Shown piece by piece: positions 41,807-50,550 of a stretch of 64,000 bases of DNA. The DNA is taken from positions 4,781 to 68,780 of the forward strand of contig CAJULY010000013.1 in the NCBI GenBank assembly GCA_910587185.1, written 5' to 3'. Position numbers and translations under genes: made by a program. The notes beneath the pieces were generated by a model. It was not told the DNA's origin, ran no database searches, and saw only the letters and a list, made by a program, of their open reading frames with translations. This stretch comes from an uncultured Muribaculaceae bacterium (GTDB taxonomy: Bacteria > Bacteroidota > Bacteroidia > Bacteroidales > Muribaculaceae). The number at the start of each line of letters is the position of its first letter. The first letter of the stretch is position 1.

Positions 41807-42685
41807 TTATTGGCGTCCCGAAGTTGAAACTGAACGGTCGATCTTCATTACGAGACCCTGAAGCACTTTGCCCGGGCCAAGTTCTACGAATTCTGTGGCG
41901 CCGTCAGCGATCATGTTCTTGACAGTCTGTGTCCAGCGTACCGGAGCTGTGAGCTGTGCCACGAGATTGGCTTTGATTTCTGCAGGATCAGTGTGGGGTT
42001 TTGCATCGACATTCTGATATACGGGGCACACGGGAGCTGACACTGTCGTTTTCTCGATAGCTTCAGCGAGCTCGGCGCGTGCGGGCTCCATGCAGGGTGA
42101 GTGGAATGCGCCGCCTACTTTAAGTTTAAGCGCGCGTTTGGCTCCGGCTGCGAGAAGTTTCTCGCAGGCAGCGTCGATAGCCTCGACTTCGCCTGAAATC
42201 ACAATCTGGCCGGGGCAGTTGTAGTTTGCGCAGACTACAACGCCGGGAACTTCTTCGCAGATGCTCTCAACCGTTTCGTCAGGGAGAGCGAGAACGGCAG
42301 CCATAGTCGATGGCTTCAGTTCACAGGCTTTCTGCATTGCCTGGGCGCGGGCGGAAACAAGGCGGAGACCGTCTTCAAATGTCAGCGCGCCGGCTGCCAC
42401 GAGAGCGGAGAATTCGCCGAGCGAGTGGCCGGCGACCATATCGGGGTTGAACTCTTTACCGAGAGTCTTGGCCAGAATGACGGAGTGAAGGAAAATAGCA
42501 GGCTGGGTTACTTTGGTCTGCTTGAGCTCCTCGTCTGTGCCGTTGAACATTATGTCGGTGATATTAAAGCCTAAGATTTCATTGGCTTTGTCAAACATAG
42601 CGCGAGCTTCTTCATTGGTGTCGTACAGGTCCTTGCCCATTCCGACAAACTGCGCTCCCTGTCCGGGGAATACAAATGCTTTCAT
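41807..42685 (-). CDS. fabD: Malonyl-CoA:ACP transacylase
   Basis: 292 residues. FPGQGAQFVGMGKDLYD starts it, GHSLGEFSAL carries the active Ser88, VGGAFHSPCMEPA near 193-205 the catalytic His, and EFVELGPGKVLQGLV ends the family pattern. It charges acyl carrier protein with malonate for fatty acid synthesis. Single gene; the promoter overlaps that of the divergent tatA. Confidence 0.96.
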   Translation of the reverse strand: MKAFVFPGQGAQFVGMGKDLYDTNEEARAMFDKANEILGFNITDIMFNGTDEELKQTKVTQPAIFLHSVILAKTLGKEFNPDMVAGHSLGEFSALVAAGALTFEDGLRLVSARAQAMQKACELKPSTMAAVLALPDETVESICEEVPGVVVCANYNCPGQIVISGEVEAIDAACEKLLAAGAKRALKLKVGGAFHSPCMEPARAELAEAIEKTTVSAPVCPVYQNVDAKPHTDPAEIKANLVAQLTAPVRWTQTVKNMIADGATEFVELGPGKVLQGLVMKIDRSVSTSGRQ

Positions 42686-42717
42686 TATATGAATTAAAAA
42701 TGTATGTTAAACGGCTG

Positions 42718-42725
42718 CAAAGTTA
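42718..42725 (-). promoter_or_regulatory. -7 box of fabD
   Basis: TAACTTTG on the minus strand, 32 bases before the ATG. Only 12 bases separate it from the divergent tatA box, so the two cannot easily be occupied together. Confidence 0.6.
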
Positions 42726-42737
42726 CGATTTTTTTTG

Positions 42738-42745
42738 TATTTTTG
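42738..42745 (+). promoter_or_regulatory. -7 box of tatA-tatC
   Basis: TATTTTTG on the plus strand, 67 bases before the tatA ATG at 42813. Confidence 0.6.
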
Positions 42746-42812
42746 CACTATCGGGCCTCAACTATTTGGCCATCATATACTTTTCTCCGTTCAACCGCTT
42801 AGAAAACTTATA

Positions 42813-43040
42813 ATGCTCTCATTGATCCCACTATTCCTTGGAGGCCTGCGTGGCTCGGAAATCATAATTATTGCTCTCGTAATCCTTCTGCTCTTCGGGG
42901 GTCGAAAGATTCCTGAACTCATGCGCGGTTTAGGTAAAGGAGTCAGGAGTTTTCGTCAGGGCATGAAAGAGGTCAACGACGAAATCAATTCCGATTCCTC
43001 TGACGAGGTCTCCGCTAAGAACAGCTCTGAAAAAAGATAA
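42813..43040 (+). CDS. tatA: Sec-independent translocase subunit TatA/B
   Basis: 75 residues from the ATG at 42813: a membrane helix with RGSEIIIIALVILLLFGGRKIPELMRGLGKGVRSFRQGMKEV, the TatA/E signature (FGxxKIPELxRGLG), followed by a short acidic/serine tail. It forms the pore for export of folded twin-arginine proteins. An upstream frame opens at 42735 but overlaps the promoter box, so it is not used. tatC follows 14 bases later. Confidence 0.9.
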   Translation: MLSLIPLFLGGLRGSEIIIIALVILLLFGGRKIPELMRGLGKGVRSFRQGMKEVNDEINSDSSDEVSAKNSSEKR

Positions 43041-43054
43041 ACGTTTATCCCAGC

Positions 43055-43888
43055 ATGCGTTCTCCCGAGAGACCGGATGAAACATCCGCCATGTCGTTCT
43101 GGGATCATCTCGATGTGCTGCGTGGTGTTCTGCTGCGCGCGGTGGCCTTGTTGATGGTGCTGGCGGTTGTCCTCTTTCTGATGATGCCGGAGATTTTCGA
43201 CAGGTTCATTCTTGCGCCCTGTCGTCCCGATTTCCCCGTATATGGTTGGATTGACCGTATCGCCTCCGCCGATCTGCTCCGGTTAGGAGGGGAGGGTATG
43301 GACCGCGTGTCGATAGAGCTTGTCAACATAAATCTGACGTCGCAGTTCATGTTGCATTTGTCCGTCTCTTTCTGGCTTGCGTTTCTCTTGGCGATACCTG
43401 CGCTTCTGTTTCTGGTGTGGCGTTTTATTGCGCCCGGTCTCTATGAGGCTGAGCGCCGTCCGATATCTGTCGCGCTTATATCAGGAAGTCTTATGTTTTT
43501 CTGTGGAGTGGCATTCAGTTATCTTGTCGTATTTCCGATAACGCTCCGTTTTCTTGCGGGCTATCAGCTCAGTTCGCTTGTGCCCAATGTGATCTCCATA
43601 GATTCCTACATGGATACTCTGATAGGTATCTCTATGGCAATGGGTCTTGTTTTCGAGATTCCGATGGTTACCTGGGTTCTCGGACGCCTTCATATTCTGA
43701 CCCGTGAGAGTGTAATGCGTTACAGGCGTCATGCCGTTGTGGCTCTTCTGGTTCTCGCCGCCGTTATCACTCCGACCGGTGATCCTTTCACTCTTTGCGT
43801 GGTGTTTGTCCCTCTTTATTTGCTTTGGGAAGTAAGCGTTCTCGTATTGCCTAAAATGGTGCTGGATAGGGCGTCAGATGAAATGTGA
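43055..43888 (+). CDS. tatC: Sec-independent translocase subunit TatC
   Basis: 277 residues with six membrane helices. FWDHLDVLRGVLLRAV near 15-30 is the conserved cytosolic start (the usual HLxELRxR is changed to HLDVLRG), followed by FLAGYQL-type motifs and ITPTGDPFTLCVVFVPLYLLWEVSVLV at the end. TatC reads the twin-arginine signal. Like most Bacteroidota, this locus has one TatA-type gene and TatC, without a separate TatB. Confidence 0.92.
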   Translation: MRSPERPDETSAMSFWDHLDVLRGVLLRAVALLMVLAVVLFLMMPEIFDRFILAPCRPDFPVYGWIDRIASADLLRLGGEGMDRVSIELVNINLTSQFMLHLSVSFWLAFLLAIPALLFLVWRFIAPGLYEAERRPISVALISGSLMFFCGVAFSYLVVFPITLRFLAGYQLSSLVPNVISIDSYMDTLIGISMAMGLVFEIPMVTWVLGRLHILTRESVMRYRRHAVVALLVLAAVITPTGDPFTLCVVFVPLYLLWEVSVLVLPKMVLDRASDEM

Positions 43889-43923
43889 TATACCTTTGGT
43901 TTAATAAACGATTAAAGCTTTGC

Positions 43924-44412
43924 TTAAAGCAGCTTCTGGTATATCACGTCGTTCAGGTATTGCCCGAATTTATATCCTATCTCCGGGAGCCGTCCCACGA
44001 GATTGAAACCTGCGGAAATGCACATTTTTTCTGATGCAGCGTTGCCTTCGGTGATGCTTGCTATCAATGCATGTGCACCGCCATCCCTGCATTTTTCAAT
44101 AAGCTTTTCGAGCAGACGGCTACCTATCCCTTTGCCGAGGTGACGGTGAGAAAGATACATTGTCAGTTCCCACGAGCGTCCATAGACCGGATCGGGCATC
44201 CAGCGGTGGGCATAGCAATAACCTGTAAGTACGCCATTTTCTTCATCGACTAAAAAAGGAAACTCTGAGCCTACACCAAGGCTTTCGATTTTATGCTTCA
44301 TATCCTCTTCTGTCAGGATTTTATTTGAGAAAATGACGGTGCTCGTCTTAACATAATGATTGAAGATGGCGGCCATCTCCGCCGCATCTTCAGGTCTGCC
44401 AGTTCTAATCAT
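43924..44412 (-). CDS. GNAT acetyltransferase, phosphinothricin-acetyltransferase-like
   Basis: 162 residues. MIRTGRPEDAAEMAAIFNHYVKTSTVIFSNK at the start, LTGYCYAHRW in the middle, ELTMYLSHRHLGKGIGSRLLEKLIE for the acetyl-CoA loop, and GFNLVGRLPEIGYKFGQYLNDVIYQKLL at the end match the Pat/MnaT group that acetylates phosphinothricin, methionine derivatives or other small amines. The exact substrate is not visible. Single gene between tatC and the MFS gene, convergent with tatC. Confidence 0.88.
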   Translation of the reverse strand: MIRTGRPEDAAEMAAIFNHYVKTSTVIFSNKILTEEDMKHKIESLGVGSEFPFLVDEENGVLTGYCYAHRWMPDPVYGRSWELTMYLSHRHLGKGIGSRLLEKLIEKCRDGGAHALIASITEGNAASEKMCISAGFNLVGRLPEIGYKFGQYLNDVIYQKLL

Positions 44413-44510
44413 CCTGTTGTCGTTTTTTTGAAATGCAAAATTACAAAAAATCCGCTAACGGTGAACTTTACCTCGCAAGGTAAATGTTATATGACAAGTA
44501 AGATTCCGTC

Positions 44511-45758
44511 ATGACACAAAATAATATATCAGACACTCCGACTGCTTCGGCTTCCCTTTCTCCAATGTCGGAGAAAATCAAGGCCGATCCCCGTTACTAC
44601 TGGTTTCTGGTCATCTATCTTGTTGGCTTGAGTGCTTTGGGGTCATTTGTCAATGACATGTACACTCCTTCGCTTCCGGCGATGTGCCGGTTTTTCCATT
44701 GTTCCGTACCTACCGTGCAGATGGGACTGACCATGGGAATGATCGGCCTCGCTCTCGGTCAGTTCCTTCTGGGTCCGATAAGCGACCGTTATGGTCGTCG
44801 GCCGGTGTTGATATGTTCCACGTTGCTTTTCATTTTTGCGGCGACCGTAAGTATCTTTTCTCCGACCATACATTTTTTCGTCGCATGCCGTCTTTTCCAG
44901 GGTATAGGAGCATCCGGCGGATATTTCCTTGCGCGTACCATTCCGGCCGATGTATATCAGGGGCGTGGACTGGCAAAGCTTATGGCTCTGATTGGCGCAA
45001 TCAACGGAATCGCTCCGGCTTCGGCCCCGGTCATCGGTGGAGTGACGGCCGATGCTTTTGGCTGGAAAGGCATATTTGTTGTTCTCGCAGCGTTTGCCGT
45101 TCTTCTGCTCGCTTTCTCTCCGATGATGAAGGAGTCCCTCGCCCCGTCACGCCGCTCATCCGGAAGCTGGCTCCATTCTTTTGGCGGTTATGTCTCGCTG
45201 CTCAAAGACAGGGCTTTCATGACGCATGTCTGTTTCAAGGGGACGTCTCTCGGGTTGCTCTTCGCTTATATTTCAGCTTCTCCGTTCATTCTTCAGACCC
45301 ATTACGGTCTGTCGCAGACCTATTATGGACTTGTCATAGGATTCAATGCCCTTTTCGTTGCGACAGGATCGATGATTGCTCTTCGCTTCCATCCTTTGAA
45401 AAAGGCTGCGTTTATCGGAAGTCTCATCCTTGGCGGAGGAATACTTGGTCAGGCGGTCGCCCTTTATACAATCAACAGTATCTGGGTCTTTGAAGGATTC
45501 ATGATCGTAATTCTGTTTGCGCTCGGGCTGATATTCTCGACAACCAACACACTGGCCATGAACGAGGGGCGCTCACAGGCTGGTGAAGCGTCCTCGGTAC
45601 TCGGTATCTCGGGGTACGTTTTCGGTGCGATTGTCTCTCCGCTCGTCGGAATAGGCGATGTGTTTCACTCCACGGTCGTAGTTTTCGTTAGCCTTACGAT
45701 TCTGGTCATAATATGTTCGTTCGGCTCAAAAGCTATTGCTCCGGATTTGAATAAATAG
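44511..45758 (+). CDS. MFS multidrug exporter, Bcr/CflA family
   Basis: 415 residues and twelve membrane helices. LGSFVNDMYTPSLPAMCRFFH is the first-helix signature (DxYxPxLP), GPISDRYGRRPVLI the loop between helices 2 and 3, and FQGIGASGGYFLARTIPADVY the fourth. Relatives export bicyclomycin, sulfonamides or chloramphenicol using the proton gradient. Its real substrate is unknown. A SIMPL-domain lipoprotein gene follows with its own promoter. Confidence 0.9.
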   Translation: MTQNNISDTPTASASLSPMSEKIKADPRYYWFLVIYLVGLSALGSFVNDMYTPSLPAMCRFFHCSVPTVQMGLTMGMIGLALGQFLLGPISDRYGRRPVLICSTLLFIFAATVSIFSPTIHFFVACRLFQGIGASGGYFLARTIPADVYQGRGLAKLMALIGAINGIAPASAPVIGGVTADAFGWKGIFVVLAAFAVLLLAFSPMMKESLAPSRRSSGSWLHSFGGYVSLLKDRAFMTHVCFKGTSLGLLFAYISASPFILQTHYGLSQTYYGLVIGFNALFVATGSMIALRFHPLKKAAFIGSLILGGGILGQAVALYTINSIWVFEGFMIVILFALGLIFSTTNTLAMNEGRSQAGEASSVLGISGYVFGAIVSPLVGIGDVFHSTVVVFVSLTILVIICSFGSKAIAPDLNK

Positions 45759-45761
45759 TGT

Positions 45762-45769
45762 TATCTTTG
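45762..45769 (+). promoter_or_regulatory. -7 box of the SIMPL-domain gene
   Basis: TATCTTTG, 14 bases before the ATG at 45784, overlapping the end of the MFS gene region. Confidence 0.55.
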
Positions 45770-45783
45770 CACAAAAAAATGAG

Positions 45784-46464
45784 ATGAAAAGTTCTTACAT
45801 TATGTTGGTATCGGCATTAGTGCTGGCAGCCTCATGTTCTGTAAAGGTCGCAGCTGAAACCACTCCCTGTATCGAAGTATCCGGTTCTACTACTCTGAAT
45901 ATAGTTCCTGACCGAATGACAGTACGCATAGGAATTCAGGAATATTACCGGCACAATCCTGGAGGAGACAGTATTTTGATCAGACTTGCCGATATAGATA
46001 AAAAAGTCAGAAATGTTCTGAAACGGTCTGACGTAGCCGATTCGATGATTACGGTCAATGATTACGGAAATTATGCCAATCGTTATGAATCGAAAAAATT
46101 CCTGATGGCTAAGTCGATTGATGTCAAACTTTCAAGCTTTGCTCAACTGGAGCGAATAGTCTCGGAACTTCCCAAGGAAGGAATAACGGGCTTCAATATT
46201 TCAGCTGTGGATAATTCCGATATGGCTCGATATAACCGGGAAGGTCTGAAATCCGCGTTGGATGCGGCCCGAGCAAAGGCAGAATTTATCGCCGCCAATG
46301 AGGGGTTGACGATATGCGGCGTCCTTGAAATAATCGAAACTACTCCTGAGCGTTATTCGATGCCGGTTTTCAGCAATGTAGCTTATGACGGAGGCTCCGG
46401 AATGGACAATATGCGCCGCATTGTCAGGACCTACAGTGTGAAGGTAAAATATCTGTTCAGGTAA
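45784..46464 (+). CDS. SIMPL-domain (DUF541) lipoprotein
   Basis: 226 residues. A lipobox-like leader ends in VLAASC near residue 18. The mature protein follows the SIMPL pattern: IEVSGSTTLNIVPDRMTVRIGIQEYY, a central coiled stretch, then GITGFNISAVDNSDMARYNREGLKSALDAARAKAEFIAANEGL and the end YSVKVKYLF. SIMPL proteins form beta/alpha oligomers in the periplasm; their job is unclear, and one eukaryotic relative binds signalling kinases. It overlaps by 8 bases the convergent GNAT gene. Confidence 0.85.
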   Translation: MKSSYIMLVSALVLAASCSVKVAAETTPCIEVSGSTTLNIVPDRMTVRIGIQEYYRHNPGGDSILIRLADIDKKVRNVLKRSDVADSMITVNDYGNYANRYESKKFLMAKSIDVKLSSFAQLERIVSELPKEGITGFNISAVDNSDMARYNREGLKSALDAARAKAEFIAANEGLTICGVLEIIETTPERYSMPVFSNVAYDGGSGMDNMRRIVRTYSVKVKYLFR

Positions 46465-46966
46465 AAGTTTTTTCGAGAGCGATTCTTTCGCCCCAGATGA
46501 AATTTTGGACCCCATGGTTGATGTACCCTCTTTTGGAGAGGATGTGTAGCATCACGCGGTTGTTCGTCCCCGTATCTATTCTGACGGCTCCAGCCCCGTT
46601 GTCTCTGATGACTTTTTCGCAAAAATCAAACAATATAGCAGAGACATGCCGGCCGCGATAGCGGTCGGCGATGCCTGTTCTGTGAATGACCCCGTAGGGA
46701 CCATGGTGATTCCATATATTTTCCAGACGCTCGTATTCGCGGTCTGAGAAGCCGATTGCTGAGTAGGCGGCAATTTCGGTTCCCTCTTCAAGGAGATAGC
46801 CTCTTCCCGATTCGATATCGGCGGCTATCACTCCTTTTGAAGGATAGCCCTCTTCCCACTGAGTGAATCCTTGTTGTCGTTGGGCTTCCCGGGCCTCATC
46901 CAGAATCTTCTTGATCCCGGGAATGTCAGAGACTGTGGCCTTGCGAAAACTCAGACGTGATGTCAT
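46457..46966 (-). CDS. GNAT acetyltransferase in the ECF sigma operon
   Basis: 169 residues. FRKATVSDIPGIKKILDEAREAQRQQGFTQWEEGYPSKGVI, a YLLEEGTEIAAYSAI middle, and IHRTGIADRYRGRHVSAILFDFCEKVIRDNGAGAVRIDTGTNNRVMLHILSKRGYINHGVQNF give a clear GNAT fold, but the acetyl-CoA loop is RYRGRHVSAI instead of the usual RxxGxG/A, so binding may be unusual. Its ATG overlaps the stop of the DUF4252 gene by 4 bases, so it is translated with the sigma operon. Substrate unknown. Confidence 0.82.
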   Translation of the reverse strand: MTSRLSFRKATVSDIPGIKKILDEAREAQRQQGFTQWEEGYPSKGVIAADIESGRGYLLEEGTEIAAYSAIGFSDREYERLENIWNHHGPYGVIHRTGIADRYRGRHVSAILFDFCEKVIRDNGAGAVRIDTGTNNRVMLHILSKRGYINHGVQNFIWGERIALEKTFT

Positions 46967-47436
46967 TGTGCTTCCGGCGCGTCTTCGTTGACAACTATAA
47001 GGGTCAGGTCTGAAGGAGCTTCGGAATAAATTATAAGTTTGTCATAACGCTGGTTGTTTTTGTTTCCGGCCATGCCGGGGCTCGGTTCGCCATAGATGAC
47101 ATCATAGTCTGTACCATCCTTGGATGTCATCAGAACCTGACAGTGCTTGGAGGTTTTCAGATATTCCTTCATTGCTTGCTTACAGGCATCAATCCCCGAT
47201 TTGGTGTTAGCCTCGATAACGTAAATGGATTCAAGGTTGGGTACGAGGTTGGAGAAATTGACGCCTCCCTTGTAAAGAGCATGTCTCTTGGAGTTGACCA
47301 GATACTTTGAGACGTATGTGATGTCGAGGTCGTTTCGCTTGGTCAGGGACGCGAAAGGGGATGCTGAGTATGCCGGAGCTGCTCCCAGAAGAATGATCAA
47401 TGTGATCAATGCGGTTTTTAAAGATTTGCTTTTCAT
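46963..47436 (-). CDS. DUF4252-family exported protein
   Basis: 157 residues with a signal peptide (MKSKSLKTALITLIILLGAAPAYSA). The mature part fits DUF4252: DLDITYVSKYLVN, LVPNLESIYVIEANTKSGIDACKQAMKEYLKTS, and a final LIIYSEAPSDLTLIVV. The family is found after ECF sigma and anti-sigma genes in Bacteroidota and is of unknown role, possibly part of the signal reception. Third gene of the operon; 12 bases after the anti-sigma-like gene and overlapping the GNAT gene. Confidence 0.8.
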   Translation of the reverse strand: MKSKSLKTALITLIILLGAAPAYSASPFASLTKRNDLDITYVSKYLVNSKRHALYKGGVNFSNLVPNLESIYVIEANTKSGIDACKQAMKEYLKTSKHCQVLMTSKDGTDYDVIYGEPSPGMAGNKNNQRYDKLIIYSEAPSDLTLIVVNEDAPEAQ

Positions 47437-47448
47437 TTCTATTATGGT

Positions 47449-48141
47449 TTATTCGTTTAATGTTTCATCTATTTCCATGAAAACTTCTTCAGCGTTGGCG
47501 CAAGCGATGTCGGCTTTGCCAAGGACACGGTTTATGAGCTCAATGCTGAGTTTTGCGGCAGCACGTTCTTTCTTAGTGTACTGAGGCTGTTCAACGGTGC
47601 GTGCTTTTTTCCGTTTAGCCTTCTTTGCAACAACCTTAGCCGATGACCGGGAAGTGTTTACCTGGGTAGCGGCGAGAGTCGTCTCGGGTTCCGGTTCTTC
47701 AAGACTGACTGCATTCTCATCCGTCTCTTCTACTTCCTGAATGTCTTCAGGCACCGGCATGGTGTCGGTTAATTCGGCGATATCGGCCGGAATAGGGGTT
47801 GTGGCTGTTTCGTTGTTAATGCCGAAATAGCCTATGGTGGCAATAAGAGCTACAACAGCTGCCGATGCGCTGACTGAAAGAATCCATGGGAGTATGCGTG
47901 GCTTTTTCTTCTGTCGGTTGACAGTCGCGTCAAGTAGCCGTTGCTCAAGATATCCCGGCACTTTTACCTCGCATTCGGCAGCATGTAGAGCCAGAATGAT
48001 GTCGCGGTCAGCCGATAGGGAGGGGTCGGTCACCTCTGTCGAGTTGAAATAGTCAACAGCCCGGCTGATCTCTTCCGGAGTGGCGGTTCCTTCGTAGAAT
48101 CGCCTGATGATTGATCTGATGTCGGTTGAATCCTGTTTCAT
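47449..48141 (-). CDS. Single-pass membrane protein, likely anti-sigma factor
   Basis: 230 residues. A cytosolic helical N-terminus (IRSIIRRFYEGTATPEEISRAVDYFNSTEVTDPSLSADRDIILAL), one membrane helix (ILPWILSVSASAAVVALIATIGYFGI) near 85-110, then an acidic and Lys-rich exported part. This layout and its place 4 bases after the sigma gene fit a Bacteroidota anti-sigma factor, though no zinc motif is seen. The exported domain would sense the signal. Confidence 0.78.
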   Translation of the reverse strand: MKQDSTDIRSIIRRFYEGTATPEEISRAVDYFNSTEVTDPSLSADRDIILALHAAECEVKVPGYLEQRLLDATVNRQKKKPRILPWILSVSASAAVVALIATIGYFGINNETATTPIPADIAELTDTMPVPEDIQEVEETDENAVSLEEPEPETTLAATQVNTSRSSAKVVAKKAKRKKARTVEQPQYTKKERAAAKLSIELINRVLGKADIACANAEEVFMEIDETLNE

Positions 48142-48145
48142 GTTG

Positions 48146-48631
48146 TCAGTTATTAATGAGAAAGAGTTTTTTTACTGTTTTGCGGGCTCTGGAGAGCAGA
48201 GTGCGGACATTTTCATTGGAGTACCCGGTGATTTCCGCAATCTCCTCGTTGGAGCATTCTCCGAAAGAACTTAATTCCATGACGGTCCTCTGTCCCGAAG
48301 GAAGAGTCTCGATGATTCTCTTCACCAGCTCCAGCGATGACCGGTGTTCTATGAGGTCTGTGCGCTCGGATGCTTCCTCCGCAACGTCCGTCAGTTCCTG
48401 AGTCGGCCTGTTGGCGCGGATTGAGTCGAAAAAGCGCCGCTTTACAGCCGTGATGCAGTAGGCCGACGGGTTTTCGATGTCATCGAGAATATCTCGGGAA
48501 TTCCATAGCCTGACCATTGTGTCCTGAACAAGATCGCACGCTTCATCCTCATTGCGTGTGAGGGCGAAGGCCGTTTTGAACATAACGGCGTTCTGGGCGA
48601 TAATCCGTGTCTGGAATTCCTGTCGCGTCAT
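48146..48631 (-). CDS. ECF RNA polymerase sigma factor
   Basis: 161 residues from the ATG at 48631. Region 2 in MTRQEFQTRIIAQNAVMFKTAFALTRNEDEACDLVQDTMVRLWNSR and NPSAYCITAVKRRFFDSIRANR; region 4 in LPSGQRTVMELSSFGECSNEEIAEITGYSNENVRTLLSRARKTVKKLF. First gene of a four-gene run: sigma, anti-sigma-like, DUF4252, GNAT. The frame is open to 48685, but the QxxF-type region 2 begins at the chosen ATG. No sharp promoter box is seen upstream; such operons are often self-activated by their own sigma factor. Confidence 0.9.
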   Translation of the reverse strand: MTRQEFQTRIIAQNAVMFKTAFALTRNEDEACDLVQDTMVRLWNSRDILDDIENPSAYCITAVKRRFFDSIRANRPTQELTDVAEEASERTDLIEHRSSLELVKRIIETLPSGQRTVMELSSFGECSNEEIAEITGYSNENVRTLLSRARKTVKKLFLINN

Positions 48632-48700
48632 CTGATGATTGGTCCTTTCGCTTATATGACGGAAGTGGGAGCCGTTTTGTGACACGGCAGATGGAATTTT

Positions 48701-49981
48701 TTATTCGTTTTCCGGATGCCAGCGTTGCGACTGCAGTTGCTCCGCCCGTTTTTCAGCAGGATTATTGCCCGGAGTCCAGAATGTCGGATGCCCGAAATTG
48801 TCGGGAAAATACTGCTGGTTTACGAAATTTCCAGGAAAGTTGTGGGGATAAAGATAGTTATGTCCGTAACCCATGTCTGACATAAGCTTGGTCGGAGCAT
48901 TACGCAGGTGAAGAGGTACAGGCTGGTTCCCGGTGTTTCTGACTCGGTCGATAGCTGCGTCGATGGCCATGTAAGCCGAATTGCTCTTGGGGGAAGTGGC
49001 CAGATATATGCAGCATTCCGCGAGAGGTATGCGGCCTTCGGGCCATCCGATTTTGTGGATTGCGTCGAAAGTGGCGTTTGCCAGCAGCAGGGCGTTGGGA
49101 TTGGCGAGTCCCACATCTTCCGCTGCGAATATGACCATTCTCCTCGCTATGAATTCAGGTTCCTCTCCGCCTTCGATCATACGTGCCATCCAGTAGATTG
49201 CCGCGTCAGGGTCGGATCCACGCATCGATTTTATGAAAGCCGAGATTATGTCATAGTGCATTTCGCCGTTTTTGTCGTAGGCCGCAGGATTGCGCTGGAG
49301 TGAGGATGTGACAACATCGTCGGAGATGACGATAGGTTTGCCCGGCTCGGTGGCCTGTTCGAGAATGTCGAGAATGTTGAGCAGCTTGCGTGCGTCGCCG
49401 CCTGCAAAACGGAACAGGGCGGAAGTGGAACGTATATCGACGCCATGGTCTCTGAGCACCGGATCAGAAGAGATGGCCCGCTGGAACAGTTCGTTGAGCT
49501 CAACGTCGCCCAGTGGCTTCAGCGTATAGACCTGTGCCCGCGAGAGCAACGGACGGATGACTTCGAACGACGGATTCTCCGTAGTGGCCCCGATGAGTGT
49601 CACGGTGCCGTCCTCAACGGCGGCAAGCAGACTGTCCTGTTGCGATTTGTTGAAGCGATGGATTTCGTCGATGAAAAGTATGGGGCGCTGGCTCGAGAAC
49701 ATGCTTCCAGCTTCCGCACGGCATTGGTCAAGCACGTTCCTGACATCCTTGACGCCTGAATTGACAGCGCTGAGAGTGTGGAACGAAGCTTTTGTCGTGT
49801 TGGCTATTATTTTGGCGAGAGTGGTCTTGCCGACTCCCGGAGGCCCCCAAAGAATAAAAGAGGCTATGTTGCCCGATTCGATCATACGGCGTATGATTGC
49901 TCCGGGGCCGACCAGATGGGTCTGCCCAACATAATCGTCTATGGTTTTAGGCCGAAGTCTCTCGGCCAATGGCTGATTCAT
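48701..49981 (-). CDS. rarA: Replication-associated recombination protein A
   Basis: 426 residues. MNQPLAERLRPKTIDDYVGQTHLVGPGAIIRRMIESG begins the RarA/MgsA/WRNIP1 pattern; Walker A is LWGPPGVGKTTLAKII, Walker B is ILFIDEIHRFNKSQQD, and sensor motif GATTENPSFEV. It is an AAA+ ATPase acting at stalled replication forks. A -7 box at 50005-50012 supports the ATG at 49981; the extension to 50035 lies in the promoter. Confidence 0.95.
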   Translation of the reverse strand: MNQPLAERLRPKTIDDYVGQTHLVGPGAIIRRMIESGNIASFILWGPPGVGKTTLAKIIANTTKASFHTLSAVNSGVKDVRNVLDQCRAEAGSMFSSQRPILFIDEIHRFNKSQQDSLLAAVEDGTVTLIGATTENPSFEVIRPLLSRAQVYTLKPLGDVELNELFQRAISSDPVLRDHGVDIRSTSALFRFAGGDARKLLNILDILEQATEPGKPIVISDDVVTSSLQRNPAAYDKNGEMHYDIISAFIKSMRGSDPDAAIYWMARMIEGGEEPEFIARRMVIFAAEDVGLANPNALLLANATFDAIHKIGWPEGRIPLAECCIYLATSPKSNSAYMAIDAAIDRVRNTGNQPVPLHLRNAPTKLMSDMGYGHNYLYPHNFPGNFVNQQYFPDNFGHPTFWTPGNNPAEKRAEQLQSQRWHPENE

Positions 49982-50004
49982 ATCGTTTAATCTCTTTTTA
50001 TTTA

Positions 50005-50012
50005 CAAAATTA
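50005..50012 (-). promoter_or_regulatory. -7 box of rarA
   Basis: TAATTTTG on the minus strand, 23 bases before the ATG at 49981. Confidence 0.6.
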
Positions 50013-50282
50013 AGAAAATGGCATGTAAAATCCATGTTAAGAGAATATAATATTGAAGTAAAAAAATTGGAGTGTTAACATTTTTCGTTAACTTTACACG
50101 CAGAAAAAACAAACACCATTGCGCCTTGAAAGTCTGCAGACCGTCAATCGGCTTTATTGTCCCTTCGTGCCGAACATTAACATCCCCTGAATGTTAAATT
50201 ACTAAGAAGGGCTTTATTCGATGAGACGTCTTCGGTTCTTTTGATGCAGCCCGCTGATGTAGAATGATTAACAAACAAAGTT

Positions 50283-50525
50283 ATGGAAACTGAAACTAAA
50301 AAATCAAACATGCCTCGCACAATGCGTAATATTTTCGGCATTATCATGATTGTTATCTATGTGGCAATGGGCATTCTCTTCCTCTGCGGCGCATTTCCGC
50401 AGCTTAGCGGAAACTGGGCATGGCTCCGTTGGGTAGGTGGTGTTCTGTTTATTCTTTATGGAGTGTGGCGCGCTTATCGTCAGTTCAAAGGTATTGACGA
50501 GGATGTGACCACCCGTTACGAATAA
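50283..50525 (+). CDS. Small two-helix membrane protein
   Basis: 80 residues: a short polar start, then two membrane helices (IFGIIMIVIYVAMGILFLCGAFPQL; LRWVGGVLFILYGVWRAYRQF) with a GNWAW turn between. The family is conserved upstream of phosphate-binding-protein-like lipoproteins in Bacteroidota, but its role is unknown to me. It starts a run with the PstS-like and TPR genes (25 bases to the next). A TAACTTTA box at 50088-50095 leaves a leader of about 190 bases. Confidence 0.7.
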   Translation: METETKKSNMPRTMRNIFGIIMIVIYVAMGILFLCGAFPQLSGNWAWLRWVGGVLFILYGVWRAYRQFKGIDEDVTTRYE

Positions 50526-50550
50526 AACTCAGATTACCGGAATCATAAAA

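Noticed and set aside
50088..50282. Regulatory RNA in the leader of the small membrane protein
   Set aside because: It contains one weak hairpin (ATTAACAT/ATGTTAAAT) but no recognised riboswitch pattern and no terminator.
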